From positions 1-8,613 of the forward strand of contig JAILEL010000459.1 in assembly GCA_024687845.1 (NCBI GenBank): a stretch of 8,613 bases of DNA. Direction: 5' to 3'. The stretch is from Eubacterium sp. (lineage in GTDB: Bacteria > Bacillota_A > Clostridia > Lachnospirales > Lachnospiraceae). Positions 1-6,285 of this stretch are shown here, piece after piece (positions within the stretch are counted from its first letter, which is position 1; each line of letters begins with the position of its first letter). The notes under the pieces are model-generated. The model made no database searches. It saw nothing but the letters and a program-made list of their open reading frames with translations, and was not told the origin of the DNA. Made by a program: the position numbers and the translations under genes.

Positions 1-4
1 TTAT

Positions 5-2371
5 TTATTTAAGACCTGTCCACTTCCACTCAGCAATTTCTGGCATATCAACACCAACATCATGGATATATGTCTTATGCTCAACAAGTTTATCCTTCAT
101 CTTCTGTACAAGGAATGCTCCCTTGTTACCAAGTGATGGAAGATTGTTAATCATAGCAATTACAAGATTGAAGCGGTCAATCTTATTCTGAACTCTCATA
201 TCAAATGGAGTAGTGATTGTACCTTCTTCATGATAACCATGAACGTGGATGTTATGATTATGTCTTGTATATGTAAGCTCATGGATAAGTGTTGGATATC
301 CGTGGAATGCGAATATGATTGGCTTATCCTTTGTGAAGATTGTATCATAGTCAACATCTGAAAGACCATGTGGATGTCTATCCTTTGGCTCAAGTCTCAT
401 AAGGTCAACTACGTTTACGAAACGAACCTTAACGTTAGGCATTTCCTTATGCATGATGTCAACTGCAGCAAGTGCTTCAAGTGTAGGTGTATCTCCACAA
501 CAAGCAAGTACTACATCAGGATCATCGCCGTTATCTGATGAAGCCCAATCCCAGATACCGATACCTTGTGTACAATGCTTAACAGCCTGCTCCATAGTGA
601 GCCACTGTGGTCTTGGGTGCTTACTTGCAACGATTGCATTTACATAGTTCTTACTCTTCAGACAGTGATCCATTGTTGAGAGTAAGCAGTTTGCATCTGG
701 TGGAAGATAGATTCTTACCACGTCTGCCTTCTTGTTAGAAATGTGATCAAGGAATCCAGGATCCTGATGTGTAAATCCGTTGTGATCCTGCTGCCATACA
801 TTTGATGTAAGAAGAAGGTTAAGTGATGCGATAGGCTGTCTCCATGATAGACCGTTACAAACCTTAAGCCACTTAGCATGCTGAGCTGCCATAGAATCTA
901 TAATACGGATAAATGCTTCGTAGCTGGCGAAGAAACCATGTCTACCTGTAAGGATATATCCTTCAAGCCATCCTTCACACATATGCTCTGAAAGCATTGA
1001 GTCCATAACACGTCCATCTGCTGCAAGGAACTGATCTGTTCCCTCATCGATTGGATTGTTCCAATCTCTGTTTGTTACTTCAAATACCTTGTTAAGACGG
1101 TTAGACATTGTCTCATCTGGTCCGAAGATACGGAAGTTCTTCTGATCATCATTAAGCTTAAATACGTCTCTGATGTATCCACCGAGCTCGATCATATCCT
1201 GCTTTTCAACAGAACCTGGCTGAGGAACATCAACAGCATAGTCACGGAAATCAGGAAGTCTGAGATCGTGAAGAAGCTTTCCACCATTAGCATGTGGATT
1301 AGAAGCGATTCTTCTGTCACCCTTTGGAGCGAGCTCCTGAAGTTCAGGGATAAGACGACCCTTCTCATCGAAAAGCTCTTCAGCATGATAGCTTTCAAGC
1401 CAATCTTGAAGAATCTGCATATGCTCAGGCTTATCCATCATTACAGGAACCTGGTGAGCCTGGAAGGATCCTTCAATCTTATTTCCATCAACTACCTTTG
1501 GACCTGTCCATCCCTTTGGTGTACGGAGAACGATCATAGGCCATACAGGTCTTGTTGAATCATTGTTCTCTCTAGCATTTTTCTGAATAGCTTTAATCTC
1601 ATCAACAACAGTGTCGAGAGTTTCTGCCATCTTACGATGCATTTCCTTAGGATCTGAACCTTCAACGAAATATGGCTTCCATCCATTACCCTTAAAGAAT
1701 GCTTCAAGCTCTTCGTGTGAAAGACGTGAAAGAATAGTAGGATTTGAAATCTTAAATCCATTAAGGTGAAGAATAGGAAGTACTGCACCATCTGAAATTG
1801 GATTAAGGAATTTGTTTGACTGCCATGAAGTAGCGAGTGGGCCTGTCTCAGCTTCACCATCACCAACTACACATGCTGCGATAAGCTCTGGGTTATCAAA
1901 TACTGCACCAAATGCGTGAGCGATTGAATAACCAAGCTCACCGCCTTCGTGGATTGAACCAGGTGTCTCAGGTGCAACGTGGCTTGAGATACCGCCTGGG
2001 AATGAGAACTGCTTACAAAGCTTCTGAAGTCCATCCATATCTCTGCTGATGTTAGGATATACTTCGCTGTAAGAACCTTCAAGATATGCATTAGCAACAA
2101 AGAAGTTTCCGCCATGACCTGGTCCTGAAAGAAGGATCATGTCCTGATCATATTTGTTAATTACACGGTTAAGATGAACATAGATAAAGTTCTGTCCTGG
2201 AACTGTTCCCCAGTGACCAACTATCTTCTTCTTAATTTGTTCCTTCTGAAGTGGTTCGCGGAGAAGTGGATTATCAAGCAGATACAGCTGAGCTGCAGCG
2301 AGATAATTAGTGGCACGCCAGTACGCATCCATCTTCTCGAGATATTCATCGGTGATTACATCGTGATTCAT
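5..2371 (-). CDS. xfp: Xylulose-5-phosphate/fructose-6-phosphate phosphoketolase
   Basis: A thiamine-diphosphate enzyme of the cytoplasm. It splits xylulose 5-phosphate (and usually fructose 6-phosphate) with phosphate into acetyl phosphate plus glyceraldehyde 3-phosphate (or erythrose 4-phosphate), the key step of the phosphoketolase pathway for pentoses. The 788-residue product has the usual family length. Family blocks seen: [11 protein letters not shown] (residues 52-62), SGPGHGG (82-88), the signature ending in HEGGELGY (141-148) and the ThDP/Mg site GDGEAETGP (170-178). The reading frame is open 42 codons further upstream, but the start at 2371 is chosen because AGAGAGG lies 7 nt before this ATG, the extra residues do not look like phosphoketolase, and the putative promoter lies inside the extension. 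The gene is monocistronic within the window and divergent from marR. Dual substrate use cannot be judged from sequence alone. Confidence 0.97.
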   Translation of the reverse strand: MNHDVITDEYLEKMDAYWRATNYLAAAQLYLLDNPLLREPLQKEQIKKKIVGHWGTVPGQNFIYVHLNRVINKYDQDMILLSGPGHGGNFFVANAYLEGSYSEVYPNISRDMDGLQKLCKQFSFPGGISSHVAPETPGSIHEGGELGYSIAHAFGAVFDNPELIAACVVGDGEAETGPLATSWQSNKFLNPISDGAVLPILHLNGFKISNPTILSRLSHEELEAFFKGNGWKPYFVEGSDPKEMHRKMAETLDTVVDEIKAIQKNARENNDSTRPVWPMIVLRTPKGWTGPKVVDGNKIEGSFQAHQVPVMMDKPEHMQILQDWLESYHAEELFDEKGRLIPELQELAPKGDRRIASNPHANGGKLLHDLRLPDFRDYAVDVPQPGSVEKQDMIELGGYIRDVFKLNDDQKNFRIFGPDETMSNRLNKVFEVTNRDWNNPIDEGTDQFLAADGRVMDSMLSEHMCEGWLEGYILTGRHGFFASYEAFIRIIDSMAAQHAKWLKVCNGLSWRQPIASLNLLLTSNVWQQDHNGFTHQDPGFLDHISNKKADVVRIYLPPDANCLLSTMDHCLKSKNYVNAIVASKHPRPQWLTMEQAVKHCTQGIGIWDWASSDNGDDPDVVLACCGDTPTLEALAAVDIMHKEMPNVKVRFVNVVDLMRLEPKDRHPHGLSDVDYDTIFTKDKPIIFAFHGYPTLIHELTYTRHNHNIHVHGYHEEGTITTPFDMRVQNKIDRFNLVIAMINNLPSLGNKGAFLVQKMKDKLVEHKTYIHDVGVDMPEIAEWKWTGLK

Positions 2372-2400
2372 ACTTTTACCTCTCTTATATTTTATTTTTG

Positions 2401-2460
2401 AATTGCGAATTAAAATGGGGCATAAACTCGCAAATTCATAGATATGCAATTCTTGCAATT
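2401..2460 (-). repeat. AATTGC repeat cluster in the xfp leader
   Basis: On the plus strand AATTGCGA at 2401-2408 is matched inversely by TCGCAAATT at 2428-2436, an 8-bp arm with one bulged base. Two further GCAATT copies lie at 2446-2451 and 2455-2460. All lie between the predicted xfp transcription start and its ribosome site, so they could form a leader stem-loop or an operator. I do not recognise a known regulator site; chance in A+T-rich DNA is possible. Confidence 0.3.
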
Positions 2461-2464
2461 CCCT

Positions 2465-2494
2465 ATTATACACAATGAAAAGGGTGAGTGAAAA
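2465..2494 (-). promoter_or_regulatory. Putative sigma-A promoter of xfp
   Basis: Read on the minus strand, TTTTCA (2494-2489) is followed after 18 bp by a perfect TATAAT (2470-2465). Transcription would start near 2458, giving a leader of about 87 nt before the xfp ATG. The -35 box matches consensus at four of six positions; the -10 box is perfect. Confidence 0.55.
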
Positions 2495-2638
2495 CACCTA
2501 AAATATTTTTCGTGATATTACACTAAGAACCTTCGCTTATGCGTTTTTTTTTATGAAATTAGAGTATAGGATGCAGCTCTCATTCAAAAAGAATTAGGAG
2601 ATATAGGCAAAGAAATACAAAAAACTTTGAAAAAATAC

Positions 2639-2668
2639 TTGACAAAAAAAATACTTCGGATATAGAAT
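2639..2668 (+). promoter_or_regulatory. Putative sigma-A promoter of marR
   Basis: A perfect TTGACA -35 box (2639-2644) is followed after 16 bp by TATAGA (2661-2666), or after 18 bp by TAGAAT (2663-2668). The -10 box lies inside the first operator-like palindrome, the classic geometry for repression by blocking RNA polymerase. Confidence 0.65.
2655..2667 (+). promoter_or_regulatory. MarR-type operator, site 1
   Basis: TTCGGATATAGAA is an imperfect inverted repeat of the form TTCGR-AT-n-nnGAA. It overlaps the marR -10 box. It shares TACTTCG at its left edge with site 2 and with the site upstream of the first ATPase gene. That the neighbouring MarR protein binds it is inferred from position and symmetry. 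Confidence 0.55.
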
Positions 2669-2676
2669 TAAATTAC

Positions 2677-2689
2677 TTCGAATGGCGAA
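2677..2689 (+). promoter_or_regulatory. MarR-type operator, site 2
   Basis: TTCGAATGGCGAA repeats site 1 at a centre-to-centre distance of 22 bp, close to two helical turns, so bound dimers would lie on the same DNA face. It falls just after the expected transcription start of marR, where binding would block initiation or early elongation. Confidence 0.55.
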
Positions 2690-2733
2690 ATATTATTTGC
2701 AAGTGATTATATGTTATGTTACCGGGAGATGCG

Positions 2734-3243
2734 ATGAAGACAGAAGATTATGGAATATCAAAAGATACATTTCAATTAATTACAGGTTATATTGATGAAG
2801 TGAAGGATTTGCTTTCTTCAGAAATCTGGGAAAATATCTTCATGGATCTTACAAAAAATGAAATGCTTATTTTCTGGCTTTTATATCAGAAGAAAGAAGT
2901 GAACATGACAGAAATAGCTGATTATATCCATGTGCCCCTTAATACCGCAACTGGAATAGTCAGCAGGATGGAAAAAAATGGTTTTATAGAAAGAACCAGA
3001 TCTTCAGAAGATAAGAGAGTTGTATTGATCGTCTTTTCTGAAAAGGGAAAGAATCATTTTATGAAGCTTTTCAAGAAGATGATATATTATGGAACGAGAG
3101 TTTTTGAATCGTTTTCGGAAGAAGAGATACAGCTTTTTATGAAAATAGCAGATAAGGTCAAGACTATTCTGAAAGAGGACGCTGAAGCAGAGCCTGAGGA
3201 TGGAAAACAGATTAAAAAAGTGAGAAAGATAGCTATTGAGTAA
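2734..3243 (+). CDS. MarR-family winged-helix transcriptional regulator
   Basis: A 169-residue cytoplasmic DNA-binding protein, the usual size for MarR dimers. Residues about 58-82 form the helix-turn-helix (MTEIADYIHVP, then recognition helix TATGIVSRMEKNG). They are followed by the wing ERTRSSEDKRVV (86-97), which carries the conserved D93-x-R95 motif. Flanking helices (5-50 and 105-148) would form the dimer interface, and the tail after residue 149 is charged. The start at 2734 is preferred over the in-frame ATG at 2716 because GGGAG at 2724-2728 sits 5 nt upstream of it. Two palindromes cover its own promoter and a third precedes the next gene, so autorepression and control of the ATPase operon are likely. 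The ligand is unknown. The family call is firm; the regulon is inference. Confidence 0.93.
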   Translation: MKTEDYGISKDTFQLITGYIDEVKDLLSSEIWENIFMDLTKNEMLIFWLLYQKKEVNMTEIADYIHVPLNTATGIVSRMEKNGFIERTRSSEDKRVVLIVFSEKGKNHFMKLFKKMIYYGTRVFESFSEEEIQLFMKIADKVKTILKEDAEAEPEDGKQIKKVRKIAIE

Positions 3244-3272
3244 TAGAGTTAACTGAACATAGCAAGTATATT

Positions 3273-3295
3273 AAGGCGGTCTGGATGACTGCCTT
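3273..3295 (+). other. Hairpin between marR and the first ATPase gene
   Basis: AAGGCGGTC and GACTGCCTT form a 9-bp stem with one G-T pair and a 5-nt loop. No T-tract follows on either strand, so it is not a canonical intrinsic terminator. It may attenuate read-through from marR or protect an mRNA end. Confidence 0.4.
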
Positions 3296-3311
3296 TCAAA
3301 AAAACAAATAC

Positions 3312-3324
3312 TTCGAATATCGAA
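3312..3324 (+). promoter_or_regulatory. MarR-type operator, site 3 (perfect palindrome)
   Basis: TTCGA-ATA-TCGAA has perfectly complementary 5-bp arms, and with its left flank TACTTCGAA it matches the two sites in front of marR. It lies 39 bp before the first ATPase start codon. A weak promoter can be drawn with TTCAAA (3295-3300), 17 bp, then TATCGA (3318-3323), which would place the operator over the -10 box exactly as at marR. Confidence 0.6.
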
Positions 3325-3363
3325 CTATTCAATTGTAGAAATATTAAAGAGGAGAATAAGAAA

Positions 3364-4539
3364 ATGAGAAGAATATATATTTTCACAGGCAAGGGTGGAG
3401 TTGGAAAGAGCAGTGTTGCAGCAGCTCATGCAATGAGGAGCGCTGAGGAAGGAAAGAAGACACTTCTTATAAGTACAGATATGGCACATAATCTTGGTGA
3501 TATTTTTGGAAGAACTCTTGGTAAAACTGAAGAGAATATACTTCCAAATCTTGATATATATGAAATAGATCCCGAATATGTAATGCGGGAGGACTTTAAG
3601 GAGTTTGTTGAATATATAAGAAAGACTCTAAGTATGGCAGGAAATATGGATGATATGGGTATGATGCCAGGAATGGAAGAGCTTTTTTCACTTCTGAAAA
3701 TATCTGAAATATATGGGAAGGGAACTTATGATCGAATAATTGTTGACTGTGCCCCGACGGGAGAAACTTTGTCAATGCTTAAGTTCCCGGAGCTATTAAC
3801 CTGGTATATGGAAAAGCTTTTTCCGATTGGAAAAGTGGGAATCAGACTCCTTGCTCCATTTTCCAAGAAGATGTTCTCAGTGGAGATGCCTAATAAGAAA
3901 GCCATGAATGATATAGAAAAGGTTTTTCTTAAGCTGATAGAACTTCAGGACCTTTTAAAGAATAGAGATATTACAAGTGTAAGGATTGTAACAACACCTG
4001 AAAAAATGGTTGTAGAAGAGACGAAGCGTAATTATATGTATATGAATCTCTATAACTTCAATGTGGATGGGCTATATATTAACAGAATACTTCCTCAGGA
4101 TATCAACAACAATTTCTTTGACCGCTGGGTTGAGATTCAGAAAGAATACATACAGTGCCTTAAGGAAAGCTTTGCGGCACTTCCGATATATGAGATTCCA
4201 TGGTATGACGAAGAACTTAAGGGAGAGGCAAATCTGAGGAGAATAGTAGATGATGTTCTGAAAAAGGGTGATGTATTTGTGGTTAAGCACATTACTGAAA
4301 GAGAGGCTTTCACTCAGACTGAAGAAGGATATCAGCTGGAGGTTAGCATTCCTGGTGCTGATAAGGGTGATATAGATCTCTATCAGGCAACTACAGATAT
4401 TGTAATAAAGACTGGTAATTTCAAGAGAAATATACCTCTTCCAAATGCGCTTAGAACCTATGTGGTTTCGGGGGCAAAGTATGAAGAAGGCAAACTTCGT
4501 ATAAGCTTTGAAAAGGAGGAAGAAGATGATGATGAGTAA
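3364..4539 (+). CDS. ArsA/Get3-family ATPase with C-terminal HSP20-like domain (copy 1)
   Basis: A 391-residue soluble P-loop ATPase of the TRC40/GET3/ArsA family, single-domain and so expected to dimerise. Seen: deviant Walker A GKGGVGKSS (9-17) with the signature lysine K10; switch I STDMAHNLGD (37-46) with the likely catalytic D39; PGMEEL (102-107); switch II DCAPTGETLSMLKFPE (128-143); nucleotide-base segment VTTPE (209-213). Residues about 313-384 form a beta-rich HSP20/alpha-crystallin-like domain ending in an acidic EKEEEDDDE tail. The Get3 CxxC zinc motif is absent. A run rich in methionine (six between residues 91 and 104) lies where Get3 contributes to its client groove. The start has AGAGGAG 8 nt upstream. 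It likely heads an operon with the next two genes. No arsenic gene is near, so arsenite export is unlikely; a chaperone or membrane-targeting role like that of Get3d is inference. Confidence 0.92.
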   Translation: MRRIYIFTGKGGVGKSSVAAAHAMRSAEEGKKTLLISTDMAHNLGDIFGRTLGKTEENILPNLDIYEIDPEYVMREDFKEFVEYIRKTLSMAGNMDDMGMMPGMEELFSLLKISEIYGKGTYDRIIVDCAPTGETLSMLKFPELLTWYMEKLFPIGKVGIRLLAPFSKKMFSVEMPNKKAMNDIEKVFLKLIELQDLLKNRDITSVRIVTTPEKMVVEETKRNYMYMNLYNFNVDGLYINRILPQDINNNFFDRWVEIQKEYIQCLKESFAALPIYEIPWYDEELKGEANLRRIVDDVLKKGDVFVVKHITEREAFTQTEEGYQLEVSIPGADKGDIDLYQATTDIVIKTGNFKRNIPLPNALRTYVVSGAKYEEGKLRISFEKEEEDDDE

Positions 4540-4804
4540 AGTAGAAGGTTATAGATTATTAGTAGAAAAAATATTAGCTGATGATAAAGAAATGCCAGCA
4601 AGGCTGAGGCTGGCCGCTGAATATCAGAAGAAGGCTATATGTGCACTTCTTCCAGAGAAAATGGAAAACCATGTGGATATCATAAGTAATGAGCTTAAGC
4701 TGATGGTTAAAGAAATTATTCATGATGAAGTCTTTGGTAATTCTAATATAAGAATGGCTGAAAAAGAAAAAAAGCATGGTTCCAGAAAGATAGATATAGG
4801 ATGA
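4526..4804 (+). CDS. 92-aa helical protein of unknown function, overlapping the ATPase gene
   Basis: I do not recognise a family. The frame opens with three consecutive ATG codons (4526, 4529, 4532) behind a strong AAGGAGG at 4513-4519. It overlaps the last 14 bp of the upstream ATPase gene, so translational coupling is expected. The protein is soluble-looking, with no signal peptide or membrane span. It appears mostly helical: residues about 4-18, 22-42 (ARLRLAAEYQKKAICALL) and 46-69 (including VDIISNELKLMVKEII), followed by a lysine-rich, probably disordered tail (79-92). Its place between two ArsA/Get3-like ATPases suggests an adaptor or partner of one or both, but nothing in the sequence proves this. 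An upstream in-frame ATG at 4508 is rejected because it lacks a ribosome site. Confidence 0.8.
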   Translation: MMMSKVEGYRLLVEKILADDKEMPARLRLAAEYQKKAICALLPEKMENHVDIISNELKLMVKEIIHDEVFGNSNIRMAEKEKKHGSRKIDIG

Positions 4805-4849
4805 GCTTCTTAGAAGACATATATTTGTATATATTGCGAGGATAATAAA

Positions 4850-6004
4850 ATGAGAATTATAATTTTTACAGGAAAAGGTGGCGTTGGAAAAACAAGCATG
4901 GCTGCAGCTACAGCATGCACTATTGCTGAGAGTGGAAAGAAGGTTCTTGTAATGAGCACGGACCAGGCACATAGTCTGGGCGATTCATTTGATGTGAAGC
5001 TTGGGAAAGATCCGGTAAATGTCATGGAGAATCTTGATGCCATGGAGATAGATACTGTTTATGAAAGTGAGAAGAGCTGGGGGAATATCAGAAGCTACTT
5101 CAAGGAGTTTCTTACCCTGAAGGGAGGAAGCGGAATAGAAGTAGAGGAACTTCTTGTATTTCCAGGACTTGAAGAACTCTTTTCATTACTGAAGATTCTT
5201 GATGTCTATGAAAGCGGGGTTTATGATACACTAATTGTTGACTGTGCTCCGACGGGGGAAACTCTGTCACTCCTTAAATATCCTGAAATGCTTTCAGAAC
5301 TGATAGAAAAGGTTCTTCCGGTTAAGAGAAAGGGAATTAAGACAGTTGGACCGATTGTCGAGAAGGTTGCCAAGGTTCCTATGCCTGAGGACAAGGTATT
5401 TGATGATGTGGAATATGTGATTGATAAAATGCAGCGTCTTCAGAGATTAATGCTCGATAAGGATATAGTTAGTCTCAGAGTTGTTACCACACCAGAAAGA
5501 ATAGTAATAAGTGAGGCTAAGAGGAATTTTACCTGCCTTTATCTATATCATTATAATGTTGATGCTGTGATCGTGAATCACATTTATCCTGAAAAAGCTA
5601 TGGAAGGATATTTCAGCAAATGGATAAAACTCCAGGAACATGGACTGAGTGATATTAAGGAAAGCTTCAGTGAAGTGCCTAAGTTTTATGTGGAGCTTCA
5701 GAACTCAGAACTTCGCACGCTGGATGTGCTTTGTAACATTGGTGGTAAGATATATGGGGACTCAGATCCTGATGAAGTTCTTTTCAAGAAAGAAATATAT
5801 ATTTCCGATAAAGAAAACGGCACACTAAAGATATATCTGCCATTTGCAAGGAAGGATGAACTGGAACTGGAGCAGGTGGGTACTGAACTACTAGTTGGCG
5901 TAAAAAATGAAAGAAGACGCTTTCCAGTACCGAAGGATTTTGAAGAACTGGAAGTTGGCGGTGCCAGATTTGAAGATGGATATTTAAATATATTGTTTGA
6001 ATAA
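4850..6004 (+). CDS. ArsA/Get3-family ATPase with C-terminal HSP20-like domain (copy 2)
   Basis: A 384-residue paralogue of the ATPase encoded two genes upstream, collinear over its whole length. It has Walker A GKGGVGKTS (8-16), switch I STDQAHSLGD (36-45), PGLEEL (105-110), switch II DCAPTGETLSLLKYPE (131-146), base-binding segment VTTPE (212-216) and VNHIYP (242-247). The C-terminal alpha-crystallin-like beta domain (about 313-384) ends with GGARFEDGYLNILFE. There is no CxxC zinc motif, and the methionine-rich stretch of copy 1 is replaced by KGGSGIEVEELLV. GAGGA lies 7 nt before the ATG. The gene follows the 92-aa gene after 45 bp with no promoter evident, so it is probably co-transcribed. 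ArsA is a pseudo-heterodimer and Get3 a homodimer; a heterodimer of the two copies here is a plausible inference. Confidence 0.92.
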   Translation: MRIIIFTGKGGVGKTSMAAATACTIAESGKKVLVMSTDQAHSLGDSFDVKLGKDPVNVMENLDAMEIDTVYESEKSWGNIRSYFKEFLTLKGGSGIEVEELLVFPGLEELFSLLKILDVYESGVYDTLIVDCAPTGETLSLLKYPEMLSELIEKVLPVKRKGIKTVGPIVEKVAKVPMPEDKVFDDVEYVIDKMQRLQRLMLDKDIVSLRVVTTPERIVISEAKRNFTCLYLYHYNVDAVIVNHIYPEKAMEGYFSKWIKLQEHGLSDIKESFSEVPKFYVELQNSELRTLDVLCNIGGKIYGDSDPDEVLFKKEIYISDKENGTLKIYLPFARKDELELEQVGTELLVGVKNERRRFPVPKDFEELEVGGARFEDGYLNILFE

Positions 6005-6031
6005 TAAATCATATAGCGGTTTAAGCGACTT

Positions 6032-6044
6032 TTCGATATAATAA
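6032..6044 (+). promoter_or_regulatory. Candidate promoter with degenerate operator-like site
   Basis: TTCGATATAATAA contains a perfect TATAAT (6037-6042) and matches 10 of 13 positions of the reverse complement of the site 3 palindrome. The -35 region (TAGCGG at 6014-6019, 17-bp spacing) is poor. It could drive the small membrane protein gene, possibly under the same regulator; this is weakly supported. Confidence 0.3.
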
Positions 6045-6093
6045 GCTCATGAGCGTTTTTTAAGAAGGACATGTAGGAGAAGGAAATCAGAAC

Positions 6094-6231
6094 ATGAAAA
6101 AGAGCTTTATTATCATTGTAAACGTGATCATTAAGGCTGCCATATTGATTTTCGTTGTCCTCTACACTAGATTTTCAAGTCGGGATTCTAACCAGAGACA
6201 GATTGAACACTATGGATCATTTACCCAGTAA
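6094..6231 (+). CDS. 45-aa single-span membrane protein
   Basis: A short gene supported by AAGGA 9 nt before its ATG (within AGGAGAAGGA at 6075-6084) and by a well-formed product. Two lysines at the N-terminus are followed by a hydrophobic span at about residues 5-24 (FIIIVNVIIK then AAILIFVVLY) and a polar tail rich in Arg, Ser and Gln. It would insert as a signal-anchor or single-pass peptide in the cytoplasmic membrane. A lysine (K14) sits in the middle of the span, unusual for a plain anchor. The gene lies 89 bp after the second ATPase gene and 54 bp before the transporter gene, so operon membership is unclear. No family is recognised. It could be a client or membrane partner of the ATPases, but that is conjecture. 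Confidence 0.65.
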   Translation: MKKSFIIIVNVIIKAAILIFVVLYTRFSSRDSNQRQIEHYGSFTQ

Positions 6232-6285
6232 TCAGCCATATGAAAGTTAATTTTTGTTTTAGGAGCAATCAATTGAAATAATAAA

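Larger units (their letters stand above)
2372..2733. other. 362-bp divergent intergenic region xfp/marR
   Basis: This gene-less stretch holds the xfp leader and promoter at its left end and the marR promoter with two operator-like palindromes at its right end. The middle (about 2495-2635) is A+T-rich, and I see no convincing gene or terminator in it. The two promoters are roughly 150 bp apart, so one regulator site is unlikely to cover both. Confidence 0.7.

Noticed and set aside
453..2115. Several open frames of 64-110 codons in the phosphoketolase region
   Set aside because: They are alternative frames of a strongly conserved coding gene, lack ribosome sites and have non-protein-like composition.
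2529..2552. CGC-TTAT-GCG followed by nine Ts, resembling a plus-strand terminator
   Set aside because: The stem is only 3 bp and there is no plus-strand gene upstream to terminate; probably chance in A+T-rich DNA.
4806..4816. CTTCTTAGAAG palindrome between the 92-aa gene and the second ATPase gene
   Set aside because: Short, with a one-base centre and no promoter boxes around it; unrelated to the TTCGA palindromes and likely chance.
3364..6004. Arsenic resistance operon (arsA genes)
   Set aside because: No arsB, arsC, arsD or ArsR-type gene is present, the ATPases are single-domain with HSP20-like tails, and the ArsA arsenite-site cysteines are not evident.
6044..6061. GCTCATGAGC followed by GTTTTTT as a terminator for the second ATPase gene
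   Set aside because: After allowing a loop, the stem is 3 bp; too weak to call an intrinsic terminator.
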